Notes: generated by a model from the sequence alone, not told the origin. A stretch of DNA of 64,000 nt from Ruegeria arenilitoris (GCF_013035425.1 NZ_WQHX01000004.1:186001-250000), one strand, 5' to 3'; positions 24,715-34,374 are shown, counted from the first letter of the stretch. Numbers and translations: made by a program.

Positions 24715-25274
24715 CCGATCTGACCGAAAAAAAAGCCGCTGCGCGAAAAGCCGCATTTGAACGCCGTAAGACGGGCTTTGATCTAAGGTTGCCAGGAACC
24801 GCCGGTAGATTATCTGAGGTGTTGGCAGGGTATCGCGGGGTGCCCCTATCGGGATACATTCCTATCCGAACCGAAATTGATCCACTGCCGGCAATGGCAG
24901 AAGCAGCTGCTTATGGTCCGGTTGGCGTTCCCGTTATTCAAGGCGCGGGTCAACCGTTGAAGTTTTCCCGCTGGACGCCCGAAGGCACGCTGAAGGATGG
25001 CCCGTTTGGAGCGAAAGTTCCGGAAATAGAGGACTACTTTGATCCCGAGATTTTGATCGTACCTTTGGTGGCGTTCGACGCTAGCGGCGGACGCCTTGGT
25101 TATGGAGGCGGATTTTACGACCGTACCCTTGCAAGGTTGCGTGCCAACAATCCGACACTCGCTATTGGATTTGCCTTTGATGGGCAGGAGGTGGGGGAGC
25201 TGCCGTTAGAGCCTACTGACCAGCTGTTAGATATGGTGGTCACGGAAAGCCGCGTAATTTCGATCAAGTCTTAG
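24711..25274 (+). CDS. 5-formyltetrahydrofolate cyclo-ligase
   Basis: A 187-residue enzyme that uses ATP to turn 5-formyl-THF into 5,10-methenyl-THF, returning the folate to the active pool. The signature RLGYGGGFYDRTLARL near residues 128-143 is complete, and the N-terminal basic segment AARKAAFERRKTGF fits the family. The start is a TTG whose last bases form the mgtE stop (TTGA overlap), suggesting coupled translation; no better start is present in frame. Length is normal. Confidence 0.92.
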   Translation: MTDLTEKKAAARKAAFERRKTGFDLRLPGTAGRLSEVLAGYRGVPLSGYIPIRTEIDPLPAMAEAAAYGPVGVPVIQGAGQPLKFSRWTPEGTLKDGPFGAKVPEIEDYFDPEILIVPLVAFDASGGRLGYGGGFYDRTLARLRANNPTLAIGFAFDGQEVGELPLEPTDQLLDMVVTESRVISIKS

Positions 25275-25287
25275 ACTGGCTCCGATT

Positions 25288-25515
25288 TCAGCCAGGATTG
25301 TTTTCTCGGAAATATTCCCACGCGTCTACTTCGCTGCCGTCCTGCAGAATGCACACGCCCGATTGACCATTCACGCCGTCGCGGATTTCATATTTCGCGC
25401 CGCTCTCTATACAGAAAGTCGCAGCAGGGTTTGCTAATTCCGTCGATTGCTCGGGCTCAGAGTCACAGGCTGCGACTGTCATCAAGGCTATGGTCGAGGC
25501 GAGAAAGCGGTGCAT
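25288..25515 (-). CDS. DUF333 (hemolysin-like) small lipoprotein
   Basis: A 75-residue protein. The signal peptide ends in a lipobox (MTVAAC, cysteine 16). The mature part matches DUF333: LANPAATFCIESGAKYEIRD, GQSGVCILQDGSEVDAWEYF, with the two paired cysteines of the family. Members were once called hemolysins, but there is no good evidence for that activity. It should be a periplasm-facing lipoprotein. Convergent with the folate gene, 13 bp between stops. Confidence 0.85.
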   Translation of the reverse strand: MHRFLASTIALMTVAACDSEPEQSTELANPAATFCIESGAKYEIRDGVNGQSGVCILQDGSEVDAWEYFRENNPG

Positions 25516-25604
25516 GTTGAAACTCCAATGGAATTCGATCTGGCAGTTGAGGGCGGCAGTTTAATCACTTGTGCTAACGGGATACCACACTTAGGACAGA
25601 CTGC

Positions 25605-26417
25605 ATGAGGATATTATTTCTTGGTGACGTTGTGGGGCGTGCTGGTCGCGCCGCGGTTCAAGAGCTCCTGCCGCGTCTTCGGGAGGATTGGCGTCTGGAT
25701 TTTGTTGTGGTGAACAGCGAAAACGCTTCGAACGGCATGGGGTTGAGTGGTGACCACGCAAAGCTGTTGTTGGATGCGGGCGCCGATTGCCTGACGTTAG
25801 GCGATCACGCTTTCGACCAAAAAGACATGCTGCAGTTCATCGAAAACGAGCCGCGTATCGTGCGCCCAATCAACTTTGCAAAGGGCGCTCCGGGTCGCGG
25901 TCATCGACTTTATACAGCGCCAGGTGGCCGAAAGGTTCTGGTGGCACAGGTGCTTGGACAAGTGTTTATGAAACGCCCGTTCGACGATCCCTTCTCGGCC
26001 ATCGAGCCGATCCTGAAATCTCATCCTCGTGGCGGACAGGCCCAGGCCATCATCGTGGAAATGCATTGCGAGGCTACTTCGGAAAAAATGGCCATGGGTC
26101 ATTATTGCGACGGTCGCGCAAGTCTTGTGGTTGGAACCCATACCCATATTCCGACAGCGGACGCGCAAATCTTATCCCGCGGTACGGGTTATTTGACTGA
26201 TGCCGGTATGTGCGGTGACTACGACTCGGTTATCGGGATGGATAAACAGGAACCTATGCGCCGCTTTATTACCGGGATGCCAAAGGCTCGTTTCACGCCC
26301 GCCAGTGGCGAAGCCACCCTGAGTGGTGTTTTTGTTGAAACAGATGATCGCGATGGGCAGGCGAAAAGCGTAAGAATGGTGCGGATTGGCGGGTGTTTGC
26401 AGCCGGCTGCACCCTGA
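25605..26417 (+). CDS. YmdB-type metallophosphoesterase (TIGR00282 family)
   Basis: A 270-residue cytoplasmic phosphoesterase. Motifs of the family: MRILFLGDVVGRAGR at the start, VVNSENASNGMG near residues 36-47, TLGDHAFDQKDM near residues 66-77, EMHCEATSEKMAMGHYCDGRASLVVGTHTH near 151-180 (two metal histidine sites) and TDAGMCGDYDSVIGM. The usual GNH motif reads GDH here, so asparagine is replaced by aspartate at a metal site; this may be a lineage variant. Bacillus YmdB hydrolyses cyclic dinucleotide-type substrates, but the substrate here is unknown. Confidence 0.88.
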   Translation: MRILFLGDVVGRAGRAAVQELLPRLREDWRLDFVVVNSENASNGMGLSGDHAKLLLDAGADCLTLGDHAFDQKDMLQFIENEPRIVRPINFAKGAPGRGHRLYTAPGGRKVLVAQVLGQVFMKRPFDDPFSAIEPILKSHPRGGQAQAIIVEMHCEATSEKMAMGHYCDGRASLVVGTHTHIPTADAQILSRGTGYLTDAGMCGDYDSVIGMDKQEPMRRFITGMPKARFTPASGEATLSGVFVETDDRDGQAKSVRMVRIGGCLQPAAP

Positions 26418-26508
26418 ACTAAACGACAGGCTTGCCCTGTTGCGCCCAATGCGGGACACTGTCTTAAAGGCAACTGCGCCAGGCCAGGGTTCGGACAGAA
26501 TACCAGTA

Positions 26509-28287
26509 ATGCAATTCCTTCAACTCACAGATATGGCCAGCGCAATACTGGCGCTGGTAATTGTCGCGGGTATGTTTGCAATGTTCCTTCGCGAGGCCTA
26601 CCCGACCGAGGTCGTGGCAATCGGCGGCGTTGCCTTAATGCTAATAACCGGCATTCTACCCTACCAGAGCGCGCTGACTGTTCTTTCCAATCCAGCACCT
26701 TGGACAATCGCAGCCATGTTTATTGTGATGGGAGCACTCGTCCGGACTGGTGCCTTGGATGCATTTACATCTGTCGCCCAAAAACAAGCACAGGTAAACC
26801 CAAGGTTTGCAATTGGGTTGCTGATGGCATTTGTTATTCTCGCTTCGGCGGTTGTTTCGAACACGCCAGTCGTTGTCGTCATGATTCCGGTGTTCGTACA
26901 GATCGCGCGAACGTTGAACCTGCCGGCTTCCAAGTTGTTGATACCGCTCAGTTACGCAGCGATCTTGGGTGGTACGCTGACACTGATCGGAACCTCGACG
27001 AACCTGTTAGTTGATGGTGTTGCGCGTACGCAGGGAATGGCAGCGTTTACGATATTCGAAGTCACACCGTTGGGCATTGCCCTTGTAATTTATGGCATGA
27101 TTTACCTGCGCTTTATTGCGCCGCGTTTATTGCCGGAGCGCGACAGCTTGGCGTCCCTTCTGAGCGACAAATCAAAGATGAAATTCTTTACAGAGGCCGT
27201 CATTCCACCAGATAGCAACCTGATTGGGCGCGAAGTCACTGGTGTGCAATTGTTTAAACGTCCAGGCGTTCGCTTGATTGATGTTGTCCGCGGAGACGAA
27301 TCGCTACGCCGCAACCTTAAAGGAGTGACACTGAACGTCGGCGACAGGGTAGTACTGCGAACCGAAATGACTGAGTTACTAAGCCTGCAGACCAACAAAG
27401 AGCTCAAGCGTGTGGATCAGGTTTCAGCGGTCGAAACCAAGACGGTTGAGGTCCTGATCACGCCGGGATGCCGTATGGTAGGACGCACATTGGGTGCGAT
27501 GCGTTTGCGCCGCCGATATGGCGTTTATGTCCTTGCAGTGCATCGCCGGAATCAGAACATAGGGCGGCAGCTGGATGATCTGGTTGTCCGGGTCGGCGAT
27601 ACCCTTTTGCTAGAGGGCGCCGCCGCTGACATTCAGAAACTGGCGGCAGATATGGATATGGTGGACGTGGGCCAACCTTCGGTGCGCGCTTTCCGTCGCA
27701 GCCATGCGCCTATCGCTATCGGTGCTCTCGTTGGTATCGTAGCATTGGCTGCGCTAGGCGTGGCCCCGATCCTTTTATTGTCTATTGTAGCGGTGGCAAT
27801 CGTCTTAATAACCCGATGTATCGACGCGGATGAGGCGTTTTCCTTTGTTGAAGGTCGCTTGTTGGCCCTGATTTTCGCGATGCTGGCAATTGGCGCGGCG
27901 TTAGGAGAGTCCGGCGCCGTATCCCTGATTGTCGAAACCGTCGCACCCGGGCTAAGTTCGCTGCCGCCATTCCTGATTATCTGGGCCGTCTATCTATTGA
28001 CTTCTATTCTGACCGAACTTGTGTCGAACAATGCTGTTGCCGTTGTCGTAACACCAATCGCGATTGGTCTGGCGCAGGCTGTCGGAATTGATCCGCGACC
28101 GCTGGTCGTTGCAGTGATGGTTGCGGCATCGGCCTCATTTGCAACACCCATAGGGTATCAGACTAACATGATGGTTTACGGTCCCGGTGGATACCGGTTC
28201 ACTGATTTTCTTAAAGTAGGTGTGCCACTTAACCTAACCGTTGGATTATTAGCGTCTTTGTTGATCCCACTCATCTGGCCCCTTTGA
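26509..28287 (+). CDS. SLC13-type permease with two RCK_C (TrkA-C) domains, copy 1
   Basis: From ATG 26509 this is 592 residues; earlier in-frame codons overlap the phosphoesterase gene. Layout: five to six membrane helices (residues 8-190), two cytoplasmic RCK_C-type domains (about 215-300 and 305-395; for example VRLIDVVRGDESLRRNLKG and RVGDTLLLEGAAADIQKLA), then a second helix block. Anion-transporter (ArsB/NhaD/SLC13) motifs are visible: SNTPVVVVMIP, GTSTNLLVDG and SNNAVAVVVTPIAIGLA with TPIGYQTNMMVYGPGGY. It should be a secondary carrier for sulfate, a dicarboxylate or a similar anion. A second permease of this type is at 32492-34264. Confidence 0.85.
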   Translation: MQFLQLTDMASAILALVIVAGMFAMFLREAYPTEVVAIGGVALMLITGILPYQSALTVLSNPAPWTIAAMFIVMGALVRTGALDAFTSVAQKQAQVNPRFAIGLLMAFVILASAVVSNTPVVVVMIPVFVQIARTLNLPASKLLIPLSYAAILGGTLTLIGTSTNLLVDGVARTQGMAAFTIFEVTPLGIALVIYGMIYLRFIAPRLLPERDSLASLLSDKSKMKFFTEAVIPPDSNLIGREVTGVQLFKRPGVRLIDVVRGDESLRRNLKGVTLNVGDRVVLRTEMTELLSLQTNKELKRVDQVSAVETKTVEVLITPGCRMVGRTLGAMRLRRRYGVYVLAVHRRNQNIGRQLDDLVVRVGDTLLLEGAAADIQKLAADMDMVDVGQPSVRAFRRSHAPIAIGALVGIVALAALGVAPILLLSIVAVAIVLITRCIDADEAFSFVEGRLLALIFAMLAIGAALGESGAVSLIVETVAPGLSSLPPFLIIWAVYLLTSILTELVSNNAVAVVVTPIAIGLAQAVGIDPRPLVVAVMVAASASFATPIGYQTNMMVYGPGGYRFTDFLKVGVPLNLTVGLLASLLIPLIWPL

Positions 28288-28383
28288 TATCGGCACAGAA
28301 CCGCTGATTTTTCGGAGATGTCCTTGTAATTTCAAAAGAACTTACGACTTTTGAGTCACGATATTGCGAAAGGGAATGAACCC

Positions 28384-29124
28384 ATGGCCAAAACAGGACG
28401 GATCGCGCTGCTTTCCATGATGGCTTCGGCAACCATTTTCAACGGAGCACTGGCAGGAACGATCGAAGGCACGGCAACGTACCGCGAAAGAATAGCCGTG
28501 CGGCCAGGCACGACATTATTTGTGGAACTTCAGGATGTATCCCGAGCAGATGCATCATCGGTGACCCTTGCGGCACAAAGGTACGCTTTAACGGGCGTGC
28601 CCGCGCCGTTTGAGTTAAATTATGATGACGCTTTGATCGACGACAGAATGCAATATGTGGTGCGCGCCACAATGTATCAGGGAGACAAATTGCTAATGAC
28701 CACTGATCAGGCCTATCCCGTCATAACAAACGGCGCAGGAAATTCAGCCGATTTGGTTCTTGTGCAAGCGGCGGGGCAGGGCCTTGCTTCCCTTGAGAAC
28801 AGCAAGTGGACAGCGGTCGGTTTGAACGGAGACGTGCTGAATGCCGAACGGCAACCGCAGATCGAATTTGCCGAGGGTGGAACTTTTGGTGGTACTGGCG
28901 GTTGTAACCGTTTTTCCGGTCAGGTTGAGATTTCAGGGAATTCGATAAATTTCCCTGACAATATGGCCGCTACCTTGATGGCTTGCCCGCCATCGATAGA
29001 AGAAGTTGAAAAGCAGTTCTTCGATGCACTGCAAAAGGTAACGACCTACGCCGTTTCAGGGAACAGTTTGGTGTTTCTTGATGAAGCTGGCGAACCTGTC
29101 GTGAATTTCGTCCGCACACCGTAG
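28384..29124 (+). CDS. Periplasmic YbaY-META two-domain protein
   Basis: From ATG 28384 this is 246 residues. A signal peptide (ALLSMMASATIFNGALAG) is followed by a YbaY-type beta domain (residues about 25-125; GTATYRERIAVRPGTTLFVELQDVS-like start) and a META domain (about 135-245) with its signature GGTGGCNRFSGQVEIS and ATLMACPPSIEEVEKQFF. META domains occur in heat-shock (HslJ) and other exported proteins. No lipobox cysteine is seen, so it is likely soluble in the periplasm. It probably contributes to envelope stress tolerance; that is inference from HslJ. Confidence 0.85.
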   Translation: MAKTGRIALLSMMASATIFNGALAGTIEGTATYRERIAVRPGTTLFVELQDVSRADASSVTLAAQRYALTGVPAPFELNYDDALIDDRMQYVVRATMYQGDKLLMTTDQAYPVITNGAGNSADLVLVQAAGQGLASLENSKWTAVGLNGDVLNAERQPQIEFAEGGTFGGTGGCNRFSGQVEISGNSINFPDNMAATLMACPPSIEEVEKQFFDALQKVTTYAVSGNSLVFLDEAGEPVVNFVRTP

Positions 29125-29136
29125 CGCAGCGGCACA

Positions 29137-30798
29137 CTAGGCTACAGCTCTGGAGCGTCCTGCATTTCTGCCTGAAAAAATGCATCCTCCTAGAAAGGTG
29201 CCCTCAAGTGCATTGTAACCGTGATATCCACCACCGCCAAATCCGGCGATCTCGCCAGCAGCGAAGAGGCCGGGAACGATATTTCCGTCTGCGCCTAACA
29301 TCTGGCTGTCCAGATTGGTTTGTAGTCCTCCCAAAGTTTTGCGTGTTAGGATGTGCAGCTTGACTGCGATAAGCGGACCGTTTTTAGGTTCAAGGAACCG
29401 GTGCGGCTTGGCAGTGCGGATTAATTTGTCACCGAGATAATTGCGGGCAGCGAGAATCGCCATTATTTGAGCGTCCTTTGAAAACGGATTGCCGATTTGC
29501 GCGTCCCGCGCTTCAATCTGTTCCCGCAAATGGGCTTCATCAATCAGGCCGGCTCCGAGTTGGTTCATTCCACCTACCAACTCGGTCAAGGTATTCGCGA
29601 CGACGAAATCCTCGCCCTTTTCCTTAAAGGCTTCGACAGGGGCGGTTGCCTTTGATCCTGAAAGGATGCGCTGGCGGATCACCTCTTTCCAACTTCCAGA
29701 GGTAAAATCCGGATTTTGTTCCGAGCCAGAAAGGGCGAATTCTTTCTTGATCACCTTTTGCGTCAGAATGAACCAGCTGTAATCGTATCCGGTTTTTAGG
29801 ATCTCGTGCAGCGTACCCAATGTGTCGAAACCAGGCAGGCAAGGCGGTTTCAGTCGGTTGCCGCAGGCGTCAAACCACATCGAACTTGGGCCCGGTAAGA
29901 TGCGGATTCCGTGCGAAGGCCATATAGGGTCCCAATTCCGCACACCTTCTGTGTAATGCCACATGCGATCGCCATTAATAATGTGTCCCCCGGCTTTCTC
30001 GCTGATGGGGATCATTCGCCCATCGACATGGAACGGTACTCCGGCCACCATATTTTGGGGCGGTTCGCCCAAACGCTCGCGCGGCCATGCTTTTCGTACC
30101 ATCTGAAAATTGCCGCCAATCCCGCCCGACGTAACAATTATCGATGGTGCATAGATTTCGAATTCACCAACTTCGTCACGGTTGGTTTTGCCACCGCGTT
30201 GGGCGGTGTCGTCCGCAAGCACTTCACCGGATATGCCCTTGGCAGAGCCATTTTGCATAATGATATGGCTTACCTGATGCCGAAACTTCAATTGTATTAG
30301 TCCAGCCGCCACATGGTCTTTTACCCTGCGGATGAAATGTTCAAGCACACCTGGACCTGTGCCCCAGGTGATGTGGAACCTAGGCACAGAATTGCCGTGC
30401 CCATCAGCGAACGAACCGCCACGTTCTGCCCAGCCTACCACCGGAAACCAACGCAGACCCATCTTGTGCAACCAAGGGCGCATTTCTCCCGCTGCGAATT
30501 CGACGTAAGCTTCGGCCCATTTTCGGGGCCAACGGTCTTCTTCGCGATCAAACTGCGCACTACCCATCCAATCACGAAGAGCCAGTTCGCGGTTGTCGCG
30601 GATTCCCATCCGGCGTTGTTCTGGGGTATCAACCATGAACAAGCCACCAAGACTCCAGAACGCCTGACCGCCCAGAAAATGTTCGGGTTCCTGGTCCAGC
30701 ACAATGACCTTTTTGCCGCGATCACCCAATTCGGCCGCAGCAACCAGACCGGCAAGGCCACCGCCAACAACAATCGCGTCCGCCTTGTTTTCGCCCAT
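29137..30798 (-). CDS. FAD-binding dehydrogenase (KstD/fumarate-reductase flavoprotein-like)
   Basis: A 553-residue flavoprotein. The Rossmann FAD motif is at the N-terminus (ADAIVVGGGLAGLVAAAELG), followed by IVLDQEPEHFLGGQAFWSLGG, and a C-terminal FAD site GLFAAGEIAGFGGGGYHGYNALEG near residues 517-540. The layout matches the FAD_binding_2 group that holds 3-ketosteroid delta-1-dehydrogenases and fumarate reductases, the subgroup often listed simply as putative FAD-binding dehydrogenase. The substrate is unknown. A transporter gene of the bile-acid symporter family lies 11 bp upstream, so a steroid-like or organic-acid substrate taken up by it is an attractive but unproved idea. Confidence 0.85.
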   Translation of the reverse strand: MGENKADAIVVGGGLAGLVAAAELGDRGKKVIVLDQEPEHFLGGQAFWSLGGLFMVDTPEQRRMGIRDNRELALRDWMGSAQFDREEDRWPRKWAEAYVEFAAGEMRPWLHKMGLRWFPVVGWAERGGSFADGHGNSVPRFHITWGTGPGVLEHFIRRVKDHVAAGLIQLKFRHQVSHIIMQNGSAKGISGEVLADDTAQRGGKTNRDEVGEFEIYAPSIIVTSGGIGGNFQMVRKAWPRERLGEPPQNMVAGVPFHVDGRMIPISEKAGGHIINGDRMWHYTEGVRNWDPIWPSHGIRILPGPSSMWFDACGNRLKPPCLPGFDTLGTLHEILKTGYDYSWFILTQKVIKKEFALSGSEQNPDFTSGSWKEVIRQRILSGSKATAPVEAFKEKGEDFVVANTLTELVGGMNQLGAGLIDEAHLREQIEARDAQIGNPFSKDAQIMAILAARNYLGDKLIRTAKPHRFLEPKNGPLIAVKLHILTRKTLGGLQTNLDSQMLGADGNIVPGLFAAGEIAGFGGGGYHGYNALEGTFLGGCIFSGRNAGRSRAVA

Positions 30799-30809
30799 GG
30801 TTCATCCTT

Positions 30810-31667
30810 TCAGTGGCTTCGGAACCAGATCAGAAAGGGGATCGCAACTGCGTACATTGTGATCCCGTAAACTGCAGCGGGCAATGCAAGTGGGCTGAAT
30901 CCGCTTTCCGTTCCAGTAATCAGGGCTGCTAGTGTGATTCCAAGTGTAGAATTCTGAATACCAGTTTCGATTGAAATCGCCTTGCTCTCTTTCCACGAAA
31001 GGTTCGCGACACGCGCTAGACCCAATCCAATCAGTAACAGCGCCACATTCAACGAGATCAGGCCTGCCCCCATCACGCCAAGATTTTCCACAAACAACTG
31101 CCAGTTTCCGGCCAAAGCGGCGACGACGATTAGTATGAACAATGCTGTTGCAAGTTTGGCCAAAGGCGCATCAACACGGTCTGCAAATCCCTCGGCAAAG
31201 TTTCGGATGGCGACACCAATTGCCACTGGCAATGTCGTGATCAAAAACATGGCCACAGCCAATCCACTGATGGAAACCTCTGGGGCATTCTCACCCATGA
31301 AATGGCCGATTGCCCATGCAGCAAGGATTGGGACGGTCAGAATTGAAAGGAGGCTTATCACGGCGGTAAGGCTGACTGACAGCGCAACGTCCGCCTTGGC
31401 GAGTTTTGACAGTATATTGCTGGTGACGCCGCCAGGGCAAAAACTCAACAGCATGAATCCAACGGCGATCTCTGGTGGTAAAGCGAACAGCTTTACGGTT
31501 GCAAATGCGGCAATGGGCAGAAGAACCACCTGACATATTGCACCGATGGCGAAAGGGTAACGGCGGCTTAGAACGCGCCGGAAGTCTGCAATCTCCAACC
31601 CGATACCCAAAGACAGCATGATTATCGCCAAGGAAATTGGCAGGCCCACATTGATTAATAGATCCAA
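30810..31667 (-). CDS. Bile acid:sodium symporter (BASS) family transporter
   Basis: A 285-residue protein with about nine to ten membrane helices and BASS family motifs: LLSFCPGGVTSNILSKLAKADVALSVSLTA (residues about 75-105) and the crossover helix segment KAISIETGIQNSTLGITLAAL (about 225-245). These hold the sodium-site residues. The start is a TTG at 31667, 6 bases after a strong GGAGGAG site; an in-frame TTG at 31673 lies directly at the end of that site. It should co-transport an organic acid with Na+. It is followed after 11 bp by the FAD dehydrogenase gene, forming a two-gene unit. Confidence 0.85.
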   Translation of the reverse strand: MDLLINVGLPISLAIIMLSLGIGLEIADFRRVLSRRYPFAIGAICQVVLLPIAAFATVKLFALPPEIAVGFMLLSFCPGGVTSNILSKLAKADVALSVSLTAVISLLSILTVPILAAWAIGHFMGENAPEVSISGLAVAMFLITTLPVAIGVAIRNFAEGFADRVDAPLAKLATALFILIVVAALAGNWQLFVENLGVMGAGLISLNVALLLIGLGLARVANLSWKESKAISIETGIQNSTLGITLAALITGTESGFSPLALPAAVYGITMYAVAIPFLIWFRSH

Positions 31668-31740
31668 ATACAACTCCTCCCAAAGTCGCTTCGGACCAAT
31701 CTATGCGAGCCGCCACCTTGCAAGCAACCGCGCCGTTAGG

Positions 31741-32475
31741 TCACCCGTAACGCTGCGCGAAACGGCGCAGGATTTCACCAGGCTGAGTGACATCAGCTGC
31801 GTGGCATAGATCGATAAGTGACTGCGCATCTTCCGGTGGGAAATATCCATGGTCTTTGTAAATGTTGATGCGCTGTTCAAAATCTTTGGCATCCGCTTCG
31901 GGGTGAAACTGCGTGGCATATACATTCTGCCCCCACCGGATCATTTGATACGGGCAGGGGTCTGAGGCGACCAGATGAACGCAACCGGCGGGTAGTTCCT
32001 GCACAGCTTCTTTGTGGCCAACAAAGGCGTCGAAAACAGTGTGCAGGCCTGCCGTCAACGGATCTTGCATACCGTCTTGGGTTAGTCGGCAAGTGGACGG
32101 GCCTACGGGCTCTCCGAAATTCTTTTTACTCACGTTGCCATCCAAATGGGCGGCCAGAATTCCCAGCCCGTAACAACACCCCATAAACGGATGGTCCATT
32201 GCCGTGATCTGCGGCATCAGGCCCATTATCGAGTTTTCAATGCGTGCATCCAACGGGGATTTTTCGTCTGGATCATCACTGACGCACCCGGGTCCACCCC
32301 CAACGATGACAGCCGCATATTCTGAAACGTTCAATTTTTCAGGCAATGACTCGCGGTCCAGGCGGATGCGATGGGCCTGTTCTTGCGACAGCTCTGTTTT
32401 GTCCAATATCGATGCAAATTCAGCATCCGACGCATCGGTTTCCGGTCGCAATTGAAGGATAAGAAATCGTTTCAT
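31741..32475 (-). CDS. Class I glutamine amidotransferase-like protein
   Basis: A 244-residue protein with the class I GATase triad: cysteine in the nucleophile elbow MGCCYGLGILAA near residue 103, and the His-x-Glu pair in ATQFHPEADA near residues 190-199. The VGGGPGCVSDD segment forms the oxyanion region. Stand-alone members like this are often labelled GMP synthase-like, but no synthetase domain is attached, so the real acceptor or partner is unknown; gamma-glutamyl hydrolase activity on a small molecule is an alternative. The SLC13-type permease gene lies upstream on the same strand, 16 bp away. Confidence 0.85.
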   Translation of the reverse strand: MKRFLILQLRPETDASDAEFASILDKTELSQEQAHRIRLDRESLPEKLNVSEYAAVIVGGGPGCVSDDPDEKSPLDARIENSIMGLMPQITAMDHPFMGCCYGLGILAAHLDGNVSKKNFGEPVGPSTCRLTQDGMQDPLTAGLHTVFDAFVGHKEAVQELPAGCVHLVASDPCPYQMIRWGQNVYATQFHPEADAKDFEQRINIYKDHGYFPPEDAQSLIDLCHAADVTQPGEILRRFAQRYG

Positions 32476-32491
32476 TCCGCGCTACTACCGC

Positions 32492-34264
32492 TCATAATGG
32501 CCAGAAGACAAGGATTGCGGGCACGGAAACTGCAATGATCAGAATTTCCAGCGGCAACCCCATGCGCCAATAGTCGCCGAAACGATAACCGCCCGGTCCA
32601 AGAACCAGCGTGTTATTTTTATGCCCGATTGGCGTAAGAAACGCGGCCGAAGCCGCGACGGCAACGGTCATCAGAAACGGGTCGGGCGAAACCTCGAGCG
32701 CGCGCGCCATCTGAATACCGACCGGGGCCGCAACAATGGCTGTCGCCGTATTGTTGAGCACGTCTGACAAGGTCATGGTTACGACCATCAGCACGGTTAG
32801 AATAGCCCACGCAGGTAAGCCATCGGTGAGCTGTACCAGCGCATTTGCTATAAGTTCTGTGCCGCCGGAACTTTCCAAGGCGCTGCCTAATGGAATCATT
32901 GAGCCAAGCAAAACGACAACGGGCCATTCGATGTGGTTATAAACATCAGCAATCGGCATGATCTTGGTTAGCACATAGGCTATCACGACCAGACCCAGCG
33001 CGATCGGTAGATAAATAATCCCGACACTGGCGGCCAGAACCGCGGCTGCGAACAACCCGATTGCCAGCCAAGCTTTTTCGTTTGCGGTAACGTTCAAACC
33101 GCGTTCGGCCAGCGGCAAACACCCTAACCACTCGGTCACATCAGAGGTGCGGTCCCGCGGACACAACAAGAGCAGGATGTCACCGGGCTCAACCACGGTT
33201 TTTCGGACCTGACTTGTTATGCTGCGCCCCTGACGCGAAATTCCCATTAAAACCGTGCTCTGGCGCCAAGCCAGACCAATTGCCTGGGCCGTTCGTCCGG
33301 TAATACGCGCGTTTTCAGTGACGACAACCTCGGTCACCTCCAAACCGTCCCCTTCGGCAGTCAAAAGCTCCTGACGGCGTGAGTCCGAGAAATCCAGAGC
33401 TAGCGCCGCCCGAAACTCATCCAATGCTTCGGGACGGGCTTCCAGCACCAATGCGTCACCTTCTTTCAGCGTAGCATGAGCTGATCTGCCATAGCGCCGT
33501 TTATCGTCACGGATCAGGCCAATGATCGCCACGTCGGATTTTTCAGCAACTTCATATAATTCGCTGACCCGCTTCCCGATGTGGGCGGATTCTGGCGGAA
33601 TTGTAAGCTCAGCAATGTATTCGGCCAAAGCCTCAGACGTTTCTACCTGTGGACCACGGTTTGGTATCAGCCGCCAGCCCACTAGGGCAACGAAGGCAAG
33701 ACCAACAATCGCGGCAAGGCCGCCGACCGGAGCAAAATCAAACATGCGAAACGGTTCGCCTAGTGTTTCGGCTCTTATCGATGCGATGATTATGTTCGGT
33801 GGAGTTCCGATCAGAGTGGCCATGCCACCCAAAATGGTGGCGAAACTCAATGGCATCAGGCTCAATCCAACTGACCTGCCAGCTTTGCGCGCGGTTTGAA
33901 TGTCTACCGGCATCAAGAGCGCAAGTGCAGCCACGTTGTTCATGAAAGCCGACAGGATTGCTCCGATCCCTCCCATCAGGGCAATATGAGCCCCCAACCC
34001 ACGCGAGGCATCTACCAACGTGCGCGTGATAAGAAATACAGCTCCAGACCGTACAAGGCCCGCTGAGACCACAAGTACAAGCGCAACTATAATCGTGGCG
34101 GGGTGACCAAATCCCGAAAAAGCGTTGTCTATGGGTACGACGCCCAAAATGACGCCGATCATAAGGGCGGCAAACGCAACCAGATCATAGCGGAACCGCC
34201 CCCACAGCAACATTCCGAACACACTGATGAAAAGGCTAAAAAGAATGATCTGGTCAGTTGTCAT
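32492..34264 (-). CDS. SLC13-type permease with two RCK_C (TrkA-C) domains, copy 2
   Basis: From ATG 34264 this is 590 residues; the frame is open to 34315 but the N-terminus MTTDQIILFSLFISVFGMLL fits a first helix. Layout equals the permease at 26509-28287: a membrane block, two RCK_C domains (about residues 210-300 and 305-390) and a second membrane block with LNNTATAIVAAPVGIQMARA and TPIGHKNNTLVLGPGGYRFGDYW. The two proteins are clearly homologous but diverged, so they are old paralogues or separate acquisitions, not a recent duplication. Sulfate or an organic anion is the probable substrate. Divergent from yebC. Confidence 0.85.
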   Translation of the reverse strand: MTTDQIILFSLFISVFGMLLWGRFRYDLVAFAALMIGVILGVVPIDNAFSGFGHPATIIVALVLVVSAGLVRSGAVFLITRTLVDASRGLGAHIALMGGIGAILSAFMNNVAALALLMPVDIQTARKAGRSVGLSLMPLSFATILGGMATLIGTPPNIIIASIRAETLGEPFRMFDFAPVGGLAAIVGLAFVALVGWRLIPNRGPQVETSEALAEYIAELTIPPESAHIGKRVSELYEVAEKSDVAIIGLIRDDKRRYGRSAHATLKEGDALVLEARPEALDEFRAALALDFSDSRRQELLTAEGDGLEVTEVVVTENARITGRTAQAIGLAWRQSTVLMGISRQGRSITSQVRKTVVEPGDILLLLCPRDRTSDVTEWLGCLPLAERGLNVTANEKAWLAIGLFAAAVLAASVGIIYLPIALGLVVIAYVLTKIMPIADVYNHIEWPVVVLLGSMIPLGSALESSGGTELIANALVQLTDGLPAWAILTVLMVVTMTLSDVLNNTATAIVAAPVGIQMARALEVSPDPFLMTVAVAASAAFLTPIGHKNNTLVLGPGGYRFGDYWRMGLPLEILIIAVSVPAILVFWPL

Positions 34265-34374
34265 AACGACACCATAGCCACCGTGACGGTCCGGGCAAGC
34301 CGATCCCTTGATCACACGGTGCGCAAACGTCTATATGAGCGCCAAATACGTAATTACGAAGACGAGGACGCAAT

